Below, piece after piece: positions 22,949 through 33,261 of a DNA stretch of 64,000 nucleotides (positions are counted from its first letter, which is position 1; each line of letters opens with the position of its first letter). The stretch comes from Ganoderma boninense (lineage: Eukaryota > Basidiomycota > Agaricomycetes > Polyporales > Polyporaceae). The DNA lies in contig CM035304.1 of assembly GCA_002900995.3 (NCBI GenBank), forward strand, positions 2,822,823 through 2,886,822. The letters run 5' to 3'. The notes beneath the pieces are model-generated. The model made no database searches, was not told where the DNA came from, and saw only the letters and a list, made by a program, of their open reading frames with translations. The translations under genes were made by a program, and so were the position numbers.

Positions 22949-24434
22949 ATGTCTGCGCGCGTCCTCGCTCTCGAACACTCTGCACTATCTCTTACGCTCT
23001 CCAAGGCCTCCGAATCCGCCTTTCCCCTCGAGATATACGAAAATATCTTGGACTTCGTCAGCAAGGACATCGACATATTTGGCTGGAAACGGACGTTGGC
23101 GAACGCTTCGCTCGTCTGCCGCGGCTGGCATCCGAGAAGCCGTGCGCTCTTATTCCGTGTCATGCGATTCGTCATCGCGGACGAGGATACTCTGCTTCGC
23201 TATCGAAAACACCTGGCGGTTGCTCCCCACCTAGCAACCTACATTGAGGAAGTTCGCCTTATGCATCGACCGTACGACGGCAGGCTTTTGGAGTCGTTCC
23301 CAAGATGGTTGGGAATTTACCTCCCTCGCCTTCGAGCAGTCTTCGTCAAGATTTCACGGCCCAGTCCCCTTTGCACCCATCACTTTTTTTGTTTGCCTAG
23401 GGCCCGCGTACGAAGCGTCAGGACCCTTGAATTCGACTACATAAGCCTGAAAAATACTTCCGAATTCGAAGGCCTCCTCTTTCCCTACCCCAACGTGCGC
23501 ATCTTGACGCTGCATCTGGTGTGGTGGGAAAATCAGGGCCATAGGGTTCAAGGCAAGGGCTTACCTAGGCCGGTAAAGGTACCCCTTGCCCTAACCGAAT
23601 TACGCCTTATGCTCGATGGGTCTGGACAGGTTGGCAGTCCAATATTATCTTAGTTTTGCATTGGGTCATTTATTCATTGCCTACCCAGATGTGCATTCAT
23701 CTCGGGAACAGACTGGGTTACGAATACCTCCTGCAAGCGTGCAAGGGCACACTTACAAAGCTGCTGCTCAACATCATTCCTATTCGAGTTCTCGTCCTAG
23801 AATTCCAAGGTTTGTTGTAAAATGCCACTTCAAGAAGTGCAAGAATGGTTGATCGCATCCTTGTTTAGAAGACTATCCCCTCAATGTCATCGAATTTCCT
23901 TGCCTCGATGTCCTCCATCTAGAGATATTTATGGCGCCTACGTCCTCCACTAGGTTCCAAGACACTACGAACGGTTCCATTGTTCCTTACTCTGAGGTGG
24001 TCTCCATGATCCCGCGCCTATTACGTCGCCTGAGCGCGATCAGGTTATCCATCCTGAGACTTAGCTTTTCCGCCGAAGACATTGATGAAGCACCAGCACC
24101 GTATGGATTCCTTAAATATCTCGCCGCAATATGCGACCCTATGGAGGAAATGATTCTCAGTTCTTCGTTTCCGAATCTCAAGGCAATTAAGTTCGACCTA
24201 GGTTGCCGAGAGCGAAACATTCCCTCATGGCAATCTCGACTCATCAAATGTTTTCCGAAACTTGCGACGGTCGTTTCCATTCAAGTCATGCCACATGACC
24301 ATCTAAGGTACGTGATTCGTATTCCATTGACCAAGACTTCTATTCACGAAGGCTCTAGCGAGGTTATCCGCACCGACAGACAATGTGAATTCTGGTACAG
24401 CCCGAGCAGTATCGACATTACTATTGTTGAGTAA
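22949..24434 (+). CDS. F-box-like protein, tandem copy B
   Basis: A paralogue of the F-box gene at 13627, with the same order: FPLEIYENILDFV, then SLVCRGWHPRSRALLFRVM, then leucine-rich segments (LPRLRAVFVKI, YPNVRILTLHLV, FPCLDVLHLEIF). Two introns sit at the same places as in copy A, ending CTACCCAG and TTGTTTAG. The last exon runs on to CEFWYSPSSIDITIVE, about 30 residues longer than in copy A. The frame is open. The leucine-rich surface has diverged more than the F-box, as expected if the two recognise different targets. A family Y gene follows on the same strand, as with copy A. The likely role is a substrate receptor of an SCF ubiquitin ligase; targets are unknown. Confidence 0.75.
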
Positions 24435-24939
24435 GGCTGTATATACAGCTCAGAAAAAGTATGCATCGAGCTTGGAGGTTACTTGCTTTTCGAGCTCTGC
24501 CTATTTATGTTCCTCATGCACGCCACATTCTGACTTTGCGTTTGTGGATTGCAGTCTGCCCCAGTGCCCCGTCCTGACATGCGGAGGTCCAAGATGCCTC
24601 TCTCGCCCTTTGAGGGGCACTTCAAATTTTGCATCAGCATCCCGTTCAAGAATTGCCTCCTCGCGCCCATCATTCTCTCATAGGTCGCCTCCACCGGCTG
24701 CCTTTTGTGGTAGCTTCCATGGTTACTCTGTAGTAAAACACGTGTTTTGTCACATTAGATATTTCGCAATATTTCTGCTTGGTGCCTCCGCCTCCTCCGT
24801 TGGAATCCTTGCCAGTACTTAAGGATACCTGGGTACGTCCTGCCATATCGTTTTGCTCTGCGTGTGTCTCCTATCCTGGCTCATACGCCCTCCTCTCATC
24901 CCTACACCCTACTGGCACTGTCCGACGTTGTTGACAACA
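24435..24939. other. Spacer between F-box copy B and family Y copy B
   Basis: No gene. It matches the flanks at 11100-11540 and 15350-15480 in blocks (CACATTCTGACTTTGCG, GTGCCTCCGCCTCCTC). Confidence 0.4.
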
Positions 24940-26204
24940 ATGAACCTTTGTATGTTCACCCTTGCCGCCAAATTCTTTTGGGAAACATCCTTGACATCGA
25001 CAGATGTACAATACCTACATGCTGAGCATGCTGCAGACTCCGCGGTGGCGTTGAATGTGGGTTCCGGCAGAATAGCCTCACCTCAGCTAGCTATATTGGT
25101 CCCGCGAATATCCCGATCCTTGGAACGTATTTCCGACGCCCTTTTTTGCCGTCTTGTCCGACTCGGATCTGCAAGAGGAAGATTGTTTGTGTTGCAACTG
25201 GAGTCTCCTCCATTCGAGTGGTGGACTTACCTGCTCAAACTGTGCCAACGCATTCCTGTTAGCGGAGTCGTCCAAGTATCCCGACCTCAGCCTTGTGGTA
25301 GCACGGAGATAGCGAACAGCTAGCTTTAGATCGGATCCGATGCTATGCGCGTCCCAGGGCCTCCGTAGAGTTTGCTTCTTGAGCGATATCAGAGCCGAGG
25401 CAAGTATCTTCCATTCTCAAGTTATTTCGCGTTCGCTCATCGACTCAATATCAACTGATTGTTCAGGATTCTTGTGTACGAGCAGGAGTGTTTTTCGCAT
25501 TGTTGCTCGATCGCTGCCAACTCCACCTCAAATTCATTCTCTGCGACACCTTCTCGATCGCAAGTCTGGTCGACCTATACCAGGACAGTCAGTCATGGCC
25601 AGATCGTGACGGGGTGTACCAGCATCAATTATCCGACTCACTAGGTCCCCAGCCTGTGACAAATGCTTCGGATGATTCCCATCCTCCCACCCAACGGGTG
25701 CCGAGAATCAACGCCGAAAAGCTGAAGACCATCTTCGTCCTCGTCCCATTCAAGCTCGACAGGTACTCCTATCCAGTGATTGCCGGCGTCCCCGACATCG
25801 CAAGCACCGTAGGTCGCCTCTTCGCGGAAGGCCGCCTTGAGGTCGTTGACGCCACCCTAGTCGTCTGGGCGTGTTATCCGCGCGAGCTCGCCGCGCGTGG
25901 CGACTTCTCCGAGGTGGCGACGCGCCATCGCCTTCACGAGGAGCTGGAGCCTCACATTCGGCGGCTGCGTGATCTTCCGCCAATTCGCCATGGGTCTGAT
26001 GAATCGTGCACCGGAGTCCGGCCGTTTCGCGAAGTGGAGTTCCGAATGTGTCCGTACGACGAGTGGCATGCGGGAGGGATCGCCGAGATACCTGAGGAAG
26101 TCTGGGAGGCCATTTTGAAGGCGACAGAAGGCGACAGCAAGACCAGTCTAGAAGCGGCGGTAGAGGCGAGAACGGGGGAGGCACGGACAGGAGAAGACTC
26201 TTGA
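24940..26204 (+). pseudogene. Family Y gene, copy B (unknown family, broken first exon)
   Basis: This has the same layout as the copy at 15572: exon 1 (24940-25399) with LFVLQLESPPFEWWTYLLKL and VVQVSRP, exon 2 (25467-26204) with FILCDTFSIASLVDLYQD. The C-terminal module follows, with ASTVGRLF, LVVWACYPRELAARGDFSE, FRMCPYDEW and IAEIPEEVWEAILKAT. Exon 2 is fully open here. Exon 1 has two stop codons and a frame change near 25320-25345. The end of exon 1 carries a GC donor (GAG then GCAAGT), and the acceptor is TTGTTCAG. If the frame change is real, only a protein from exon 2 could be made. The two copies are broken at different places, so neither break is ancestral. No function can be assigned. 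Confidence 0.45.
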
Positions 26205-28001
26205 TCGCCCCTACTTACCACAGCGGCGATGGACGCGACGCCTACCCCGGATCACTCTCGGACGAGGTATTCCCCACTCTCCATCCTTCCCTTGCATTCT
26301 CCGTCACCTGCACATCACATCGACATCAGCGCATCGCTGTATCAAACAGTAGACTTCATGTATCCGTAGCAGCACTGTACATCAAGCATCGTGCCATGAT
26401 CACTGCATTCATGTTTTACCAACCCTTTACGACGCGCCGCTCGACGTTTGAACGGGGCACTGGCATGCGTCATACAATACGGAACGCCGCGCTCGACCTT
26501 CGAGGTCTAGACCCCCAAGAGGCCGAACGCGTCAGGCCGGTTGGGCGGCATCCCAGCGCTGTTGGCCCACAATTGTCAGGTCGTTACCGGCGCCGGCGAA
26601 GAATGGAGAGGTATGTTTCAGGTCCAGGGCGGGGCGGGGTCGCCCCTTACCAGCGGGCCACTGCGGCACATAACAGCTTGCAAGGCGTGCCCCCCGACGC
26701 CTCGAGCGATAGCTTATTGTGCGTGTTGTGCCGCACGCCGCTCCACCCGTCGCCGCGTAGCTGATGAGTCAGTTACAGAGACATACGACGTCGTCGCCGA
26801 GGCTCAGTCACCAACCACTTATGTTGTACGGATGGCACATTTCCGGTATGCCCCACAACGCGCCGCTCACGGTCGATCGGGGCAGCACCCACCTGCAGCG
26901 CGGCGAGCATACCTAAGCACCCTAGATACCCTGGCACAAACCGTCACGGGCCTCTCGCTTCCTGCGATTGTCGCCACTATGACTGCTGCCATTCGCCGAG
27001 TAGAAGTCAGCATCGGCATATAACATTCGGATGAATCGCGCACTCCTCACTGTTGAGGTTTCATGAGGGCCCGAAGTCGGCATGGTTGAAGTGCCCGAGC
27101 TGCATGACATCAGTAGGATCTAGAAGAACTGCAACCTGTTGAAAATGTGGCGCAGGAGACTCTGGCGACGAGGAAAGGTCAGCCTGAGGCTAGAGCTCGA
27201 GCACCGAATATTAGATGCGCGTTCAAACGGTGCTCACCGGTAGTCCCGCCTTAAAACACTAGAATGCGAAGCCATAAGAACCGCCGCCGATGCCAGTCAA
27301 TGCGAAGCTGAGATCTACTAAGACGTCGTTCAAGGCTGAGTGTTCACGGCCAACAGCCGTCGGAGACTGGCAACGACGGACGAAACGCCACGCCACCTGC
27401 GGGCGCTTGAGTTGCCTTTCGCGTCGCAGCCCAGAACGTTCGATCACTGGCATCGACCCTCGACCGACCAGTGCACACGACCTTGCTGGTGAAAGGCGGG
27501 GCTGGCGAGCACACTCCTGGTCCAACCATCAACGCATTCGGTGCTGCAAAATACATTGCTGCGGGAAGCGGCGCCGGGGGGCGCCGCGGCTACACTACGG
27601 CGAAAGCGAGATCCAAGAGTGCGTATGCTGCTGAGCGGGGGTGGTGGTGGTGCGTATACGTGGTGTTTGGTGTTTGCTGAAAGTTTGCGTGAGCATGAGT
27701 AAAGAGTAATAGTAAGTAGTAAGACACGACTGGCGCGCACCCGGCCACAGGGACCGCGGGGGAAGGGGGGAGGGGGCGACCAGCGGAATAAGGATGTGTG
27801 CTAATGTACGGGAAATAAAAGGCGATGGTACTTTTCGCTGCGTACTAAATCTATGGTGGAATGATGCTGCGGAGGGTGGTGACGTGGGGCATGGGGCGGG
27901 AGCGGGGAGAAGGATCGTCTACCGACGACGGAGCACTGTGGGGCACGAGGGGAGGCGGCGCGGAGGAAGCGAACGACGAGCAAGGAAGAGCGAGCGGGAA
28001 C
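26205..28001. other. Noncoding block between family Y and Hsp70, right unit
   Basis: No supported gene; it is the counterpart of 16767-18440. It includes the G/C hairpin at 27568-27587. The last 110 bases are the 3' flank of the intact Hsp70 gene. Confidence 0.5.
27568..27587. repeat. Perfect G/C hairpin downstream of Hsp70, right unit
   Basis: Identical to the hairpin at 18124-18143: eight-base arms and a GGGG loop. It lies about 415 bases past the Hsp70 stop codon. Confidence 0.6.
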
Positions 28002-30671
28002 TTAATCCTTCTTCTCCTCCTTGTTCTCCGACGCGGGCTGCTCTGCGCTTGCAGCGCCATCGGCGTTGCGCTTCTCGTAGACCTTCTGGAAGAGGCCCAG
28101 CGACGCCTGCTGTGTCTCGTTGATCTTCTCGCGGATCTTGTCCGCGTCGACGGTCGCGTCGCCCGCCTGGCCCTTGACCGCAAGCTCGCGCAGCTCAGCG
28201 ACGAGCGCGGCGACCTTCTCCTTCTCGGTGGCGTCGATCTGGTCCTTGAACTCGTTCATCGCCTTCTCTGTGTCTGCGCACACCGAGTCCGCCTTGTTCG
28301 CCTCCTCGATCAGGCCCTTGCGCGCCTTGTCAGTCTCGGCGTACTCCTCGGCCTCCGAGACCATGCGCTCGATGTCCTTGTCCGAGAGACCAGACGAGGA
28401 CGCGATGGTCATCGACTGGTCCTTGTTGGTCGCCTTGTCCTTGGCAGTGACATGGACGATACCATCTGCAAGAAGTCGATTAGATACAGAGAACGAAGAC
28501 AGAAGACTCGAAACATACCAGCATCGATGTCGAAGGTGATGTCGATCTGGGGCACACCCTTGGGTGCGGGAGGAATGCCGACAAGGTTGAAGTTGCCGAG
28601 GAGCTTGTTGTCGCGGACGAGCTCACGCTCACCCTGGAAGATCTTGACCTCAATGGCAGTCTGACCGTCCGCCGCCGTCGAGAACGTCTGGGTCTTCTTC
28701 GTGGGGATCGTCGTGTTGCGCGAGATGAGCTTGGTCATGATGCCGCCGAGCGTCTCAATACCGAGCGAGAGGGGCGTGACGTCAAGCAGGAGGATGTCGG
28801 TGACGTTGCCCGCGAGGACACCACCCTGGATGGCGGCACCGATCGCGACGGCCTCATCGGGGTTGACGCCCTTGCTGGGCTCGCGGCCGAAGATTGACTT
28901 GACCGTCTCGACGACGCGCGGCATACGCGACATGCCACCGACGAGGATGACCTCGTTGATCTCCGATGCCTTGACACCAGCATCCGAGAGCGCCTTCTTG
29001 CAGGGGTCGACAGTGCGCTGGATGAGGGGGGACGTCAAGCTCTCGAACTGCGAGCGCATGACCTTCAGGTTGATGTGCTTGGGCCCCGACGCGTCAGCGG
29101 TGATGAAGGGCAAGTTGATCTCTGTCTGCGTCGTCGACGACAGCTCAATCTTCGCCTTCTCCGCCGCCTCACGGATACGCTGGATAGCGACGGGGTCGCC
29201 CTTGAGGTCGAGGCCGGACTCCTTCTGGAACTCCTTCAGGATGTGCTCGACGAGGACAATGTCGAAGTCCTCGCCACCAAGGTGGGTGTCACCGTTCGTC
29301 GACTTGACCTCGAAGACACCCTTCTGCATCTCGAGAATCGAAATATCGAAGGTTCCACCTCCGAGATCATACACAGCAATAATGGAATTGTCGGCGCGGT
29401 CAAGACCGTAGGCCAGGGCGGCCGCTGTGGGCTCGTTGATGACACGGAGGACGTCGAGACCCGCGACGGTACCTGCATCCTTCGTTGCTTGCCGTTGTGC
29501 GTCGTTGAAGTATGCAGGAACGGTAACAACAGCGTGGCTACGAAACGGTGAGCCAGGACGCAAGGGCTGAACAAAAGCGGGCTACTCACTTGACCTTTTT
29601 GCCCAGATACTGCTCCGCGGTATCTCGCATTTTCGTCAATACCATAGCGGACAACTCTTCCGAAGACTGCCACATTACGCACATCAGACAATTAGCCCAC
29701 GACAAGCGATGGTCGGAACTCACGAGTTGTTGCTTTTTGTCACCGTTCATGACCTCAACCGCTGGCCTGCCATCAGATTTTTGGACAATCTTGAAAGGCC
29801 TGAGTACAAGTCAGCATATTAATCCCAACGAAAGCGCAACAGATGAGAAAACTCGATGAGTCAGAAATTTTGGACGATCATCTCTTCTGATTGGACAGAA
29901 GCAATCATAAAAACCCAATTGAACATCACAGTCCCACCGTTTGCCAAATCCAACTTTCCTGCTCCCCTACTGTGACTGTTTCATGGGAGAATCATGAACG
30001 CCGTGCTAGCAGCATGACGTTGCCTCGGACGAGTGACCGACGGTAGCGTGTCGGTATGACGGGGAATATAAAGAAACGCCAACGCCATAAGGGATGACAC
30101 GTCATCAGGCTGGTCCAGAAAACCAGCCCGACCTCCGTGAAAAGCGAGCGGAAATAATCATCGTGAAGAATGAACGGACTCACCAATGCGCTGCATCCTG
30201 CTTAACCTCAGCGTCGCTGAACTTGCGACCAATGAGACGCTTGAATGCGAAGACGGTGTTGGCCGAGTTGACGACGGCCTGCCGCTTGGCTGGCAGGCCT
30301 ACGAGGCGCTCCCCGTGCTTGGTGAACGCGACGACCGACGGTGTTGTCCGCGCACCCTCCGAGTTCTCAATCACCTTCGCCGTCTTGCCCTCCATAACGG
30401 CGACGCAGGAATTTGTTGTTCCAAGGTCGATACCGACGACGGGGCCTGGGTGCGCACGTCAGAACGCCATGAGAAAACACGCGTGTACCGTGTGCCAGCA
30501 AACAACTCACCGTTGACCTTGGAGTTCATGTTCCTGGCGATCATCGACCGCGGGAGGCCCTGCGTGCACGTCAGCGACTTCGCGTCGGCATGGTGTGGTG
30601 GAAAAGGGGCTCACCGCATAGTTGCCGGAGCGGGTAGCAGCAAGACGAAGGGAACGAGCAGCAGCGAACAT
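28002..30671 (-). CDS. SSC1: Mitochondrial Hsp70 chaperone (Ssc1 type)
   Basis: The ATP-driven chaperone of the mitochondrial matrix, the import motor subunit of the TIM23 complex and a folding factor. The N-terminus [16 protein letters not shown] is a typical targeting sequence (Arg/Ala/Ser, no acidic residue). Exon 1 is 30671-30615. A small exon gives [16 protein letters not shown]. Then come [15 protein letters not shown] (phosphate loop 1), [13 protein letters not shown] (phosphate loop 2), [10 protein letters not shown] and the linker-proximal [14 protein letters not shown]. The peptide-binding domain and helical lid follow, and the protein ends ENKEEKKD. Six or so introns are present. 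Bacterial-type DnaK features and the leader separate it from cytosolic Hsp70. A heat-shock element lies about 106 bases upstream. It is the parent of the pseudogene at 18441-20413. Confidence 0.95.
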
Positions 30672-30776
30672 GGTGGTAAGGGGAAGAGGAAGGGGGATGC
30701 CGCCAGCGTATCCGCCCTCTGAATTTTTGTAATGCGTAAGCTTACGTCAGCGCACACGGTTAAGCCCGGCAACAAG

Positions 30777-30789
30777 GAATTTTCCCGAA
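30777..30789 (-). promoter_or_regulatory. Heat-shock element upstream of mitochondrial Hsp70
   Basis: GAAttTTCccGAA is a perfect three-unit alternating heat-shock element, the binding site of trimeric Hsf1, about 106 bases before the Hsp70 start codon. The broken left copy of Hsp70 has no such site because it lacks the upstream region. Confidence 0.65.
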
Positions 30790-31120
30790 CGAGGCGGCCT
30801 CTGCCAGCTCATCTCTCTTATTACGTAACTCTTGTCGGCCGTTGTCTTCCGAATTTGCCCGGATCCGGGTCAAATTGTCGTGCTCTCGGGGAACAAGTTC
30901 CTGAGCAGTTCTCTCACCGTATCCATCCTTAGCCTTTGCTGTACCACAAATTCACTTCCTTGACCCCTCCTGTTCGTGGGTTGAGAGGGGGTGCAGCCTC
31001 TGGGCTTGCCGTTTTCAAGGGCGAGGACGACGCGGCGGCTGTCTACGTATTAAATCCTTGGCTCCACACTGGCAGACATCGACCACTCATTTGCTCCTCC
31101 TCCAGAGAGGCCTTTTCACT
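30790..31120. other. Region left of Hsp70 promoter
   Basis: No gene is seen. A CRE-like TGACGTAAGC on the minus strand (about 30740) lies between the heat-shock element and the start codon. Confidence 0.3.
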
Positions 31121-31129
31121 GCTGTCGCC

Positions 31130-32230
31130 ATAGAAATAGGCGGTCAATCGGTGTGTCTCGGTTCATGTATCTCGAGTCGTGAAGAATATAATCCGCGCAA
31201 CAATTTGGGGCGGTGAAGTTAACGACTTCGAGCAGCAGTTGAAGGCTGGAGAACATAACCCTCAGCTGTCCTGCATCGTAGGGTTTGGCACGAGAATCCA
31301 TTAACAATCCCGAACATAAAAAAATTCTGCCGCCTGTTGACCAGCTCGGCATCCCTATGCAACGTAAAGGGCTCCTGAGAAGACATGTTGGTGTCGCAAA
31401 TTTGAAAGGTAAGTTTCCACTGTCTCGCTGAAACGACATACCGCGTTGACGGACTATGCGGTTCAGCTTTGTTTTCACACATCAGCCGGAGCTTCTACAG
31501 TCTGGGTCTCGTCGTTCGCTTTCATCCAATACCTATCCGAGGGCCCGGGCCCATGTTAACTTTGGGAACGCCCATTTTGCCCTATTTCTATCCGATGCCA
31601 CCACCGCGGCTGCGTATCGCTAGGGGCCTTGCCAGTGGGAGATGCGGCGCACCGCCTAGTCAGCGAGCCTCTGGAAAATGTGTCGGAAGCGAGCGCAACT
31701 CTCTCGACTACTTCTCAGTAGCACAAGGTAGACCCCTTCACCCACTCATGCAGTTTCATAAGGTCCACACATATTTTCCCCTCCTTGCCCATATCTATGG
31801 ATGAAGATCGGCTTTGTGGCGATGGTCCAAATCGAAGACATCTATGTTTCTGAAGCGATTGTAGCGGCCGAAAGGTTGGCGCAAGACGCGAGGACATACC
31901 AGGTGTTTACACGGCCCGTAAGTTCTGCAGCACCACGTCTCAAGTTGGTCTACCATTAATGCAAAATTTATAGAACCACGAACTCTCGCTTGGATGGGAT
32001 TAGGCTTATGGTACGCCGTCGACATCGTGACCCGCGGACAACGCCTCGGCGATGACACCGAAGGCTTCTCATTAAACATGCTAATCCCTGTGTACCCGTT
32101 CACCCATCCAGAGCATCAATCTCTTAGGCTCGAGCGGCCGCCCCCCTTCCCTGGCTACACTCATTGGCTCGGTTCCACGATCGACGTCTCCGTGAAACGG
32201 GTCTCCGAAAGTCCTGGTTAACAAGGCTCA
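31130..32230 (+). other. Unresolved coding-like region, unknown product
   Basis: Several stretches on the plus strand read like protein but cannot be joined with confidence. One is NIIRATIWGGEVNDFEQQL near 31180. Another is LPPVDQLGIPMQRKGLLRRH near 31340, ending at a good donor GTAAGT (31408). A third follows the acceptor CACATCAG (about 31485) with HVNFGNAHFALFLSDATTAA. The last is a 75-codon frame at 31994-32221 with LWYAVDIVTRGQRL and YPFTHPEHQSLRLERPPPFP. Stops and frame changes separate them. This may be one decayed gene of an unknown fungal family, or a live gene with introns I cannot place. It sits between the Hsp70 gene and the 3' end of eIF4G copy B. Confidence 0.3.
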
Positions 32231-33261
32231 TCAACCTCCCCTGACCAAGCCTACCTCGTCCTCAGCACCTCTGACAAGGTGCGGAATTGCGTCGATGCCG
32301 GATACTGCAAGCACCTCATTGCCGTCGCGAATCAGCCAAATTCCGTTTTAACTCCAGCCCCCTGCGGTCTTTCGTCCTCTCCCGCCGATTGCAATACAAC
32401 GTCAAACCCTGATGCCCTCCACTCATGCGGACCACAAATTTCGGAGGATGGGCATTGGCAGTTTTGTCCCCATCGTCAATGTAGGAGTTGATATAGACTA
32501 ACGGTTTACGGAGTCGGACCAGCAGCCTGCTTTGAGGACTCTCTCGAAGAGCATACGAGGCTCAAACGGTATGCTTTTCCCTTTATCCGCACACTGCGGT
32601 GCACACTTGAACTAACATGCTCTCGAATCGTGGTGGCTATTCTTGAAGGTCATGCCGCCACCAGTCCACGAAGCATCACCGAACGTTCCAGTTGCTTGTA
32701 GCATGACCGACGAAACGTCTCATAACGTGTTCGATTTCATGTAGTGTGGCGGTACTGGTAAGGAGACACAGTTCAACGTTCAGGCTTGCTCTCAGCAACA
32801 TTATCCGATCACGAGCTCCCGCACGACACGCATTAGGGTATTCGAGGCCGAACTGAGACGGTATTATCGTGCAATACTGTGCGATGTAATAAGTACACAC
32901 TAATGCAAACACCAGCGCGCTTTGCGTGGAATATAAGACACCAAGAGTGCAAAGACTGTGAGAGGCGCAGAGAGAGAGAGACAACAGAGGAAGGGATCGC
33001 AATCGCATCGCGGTACGGACAAGGGCAGATAGGACGGACGACAGTCGGCGGTGGTGAGCGAGCATGCACCGCGGGCGTGGCAAGTGCATGCATAGCAGCG
33101 GGCAAAGGGGCAAGGGGGGTACTGTAGTATAGAGGGGCAGCAGGAAGCAGAGCACGGATACAAGATGTGTAGTTGGTCATGACGATGCAAGGGAATGAAA
33201 CGAAAATGCCGAGGGAGTAAGGTGCGAAGAAATATAATACCAGTGTCTACATAGCGACGGC
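32231..33261. other. 3' flank of eIF4G copy B
   Basis: No gene is seen. From 33261 down to about 32695 the sequence matches 3935-4505 inverted. Beyond that there is no counterpart, so the left inversion edge lies near 32690. Confidence 0.55.

Larger units (their letters stand above)
20417..30299. repeat. Right unit of the large tandem duplication
   Basis: The unit starts at GCGATGAAGCGCCACTCGTGC, the counterpart of 9522, immediately after the truncated Hsp70 exon of the left unit. It runs through spacer, F-box gene, family Y gene and noncoding block into the intact Hsp70. The matching end lies near 30299, inside the third Hsp70 coding exon. Confidence 0.8.

Noticed and set aside
27471..27680. 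Plus-strand Gly/Ala-rich frame downstream of Hsp70
   Set aside because: The near-identical copy at 18030-18240 has a different reading frame at the same place, so coding selection is unlikely.
9500..30700. Retrotransposon or DNA transposon as cause of the duplication
   Set aside because: No reverse transcriptase, integrase, transposase, long terminal repeats or clear target-site duplications could be seen at the unit edges.
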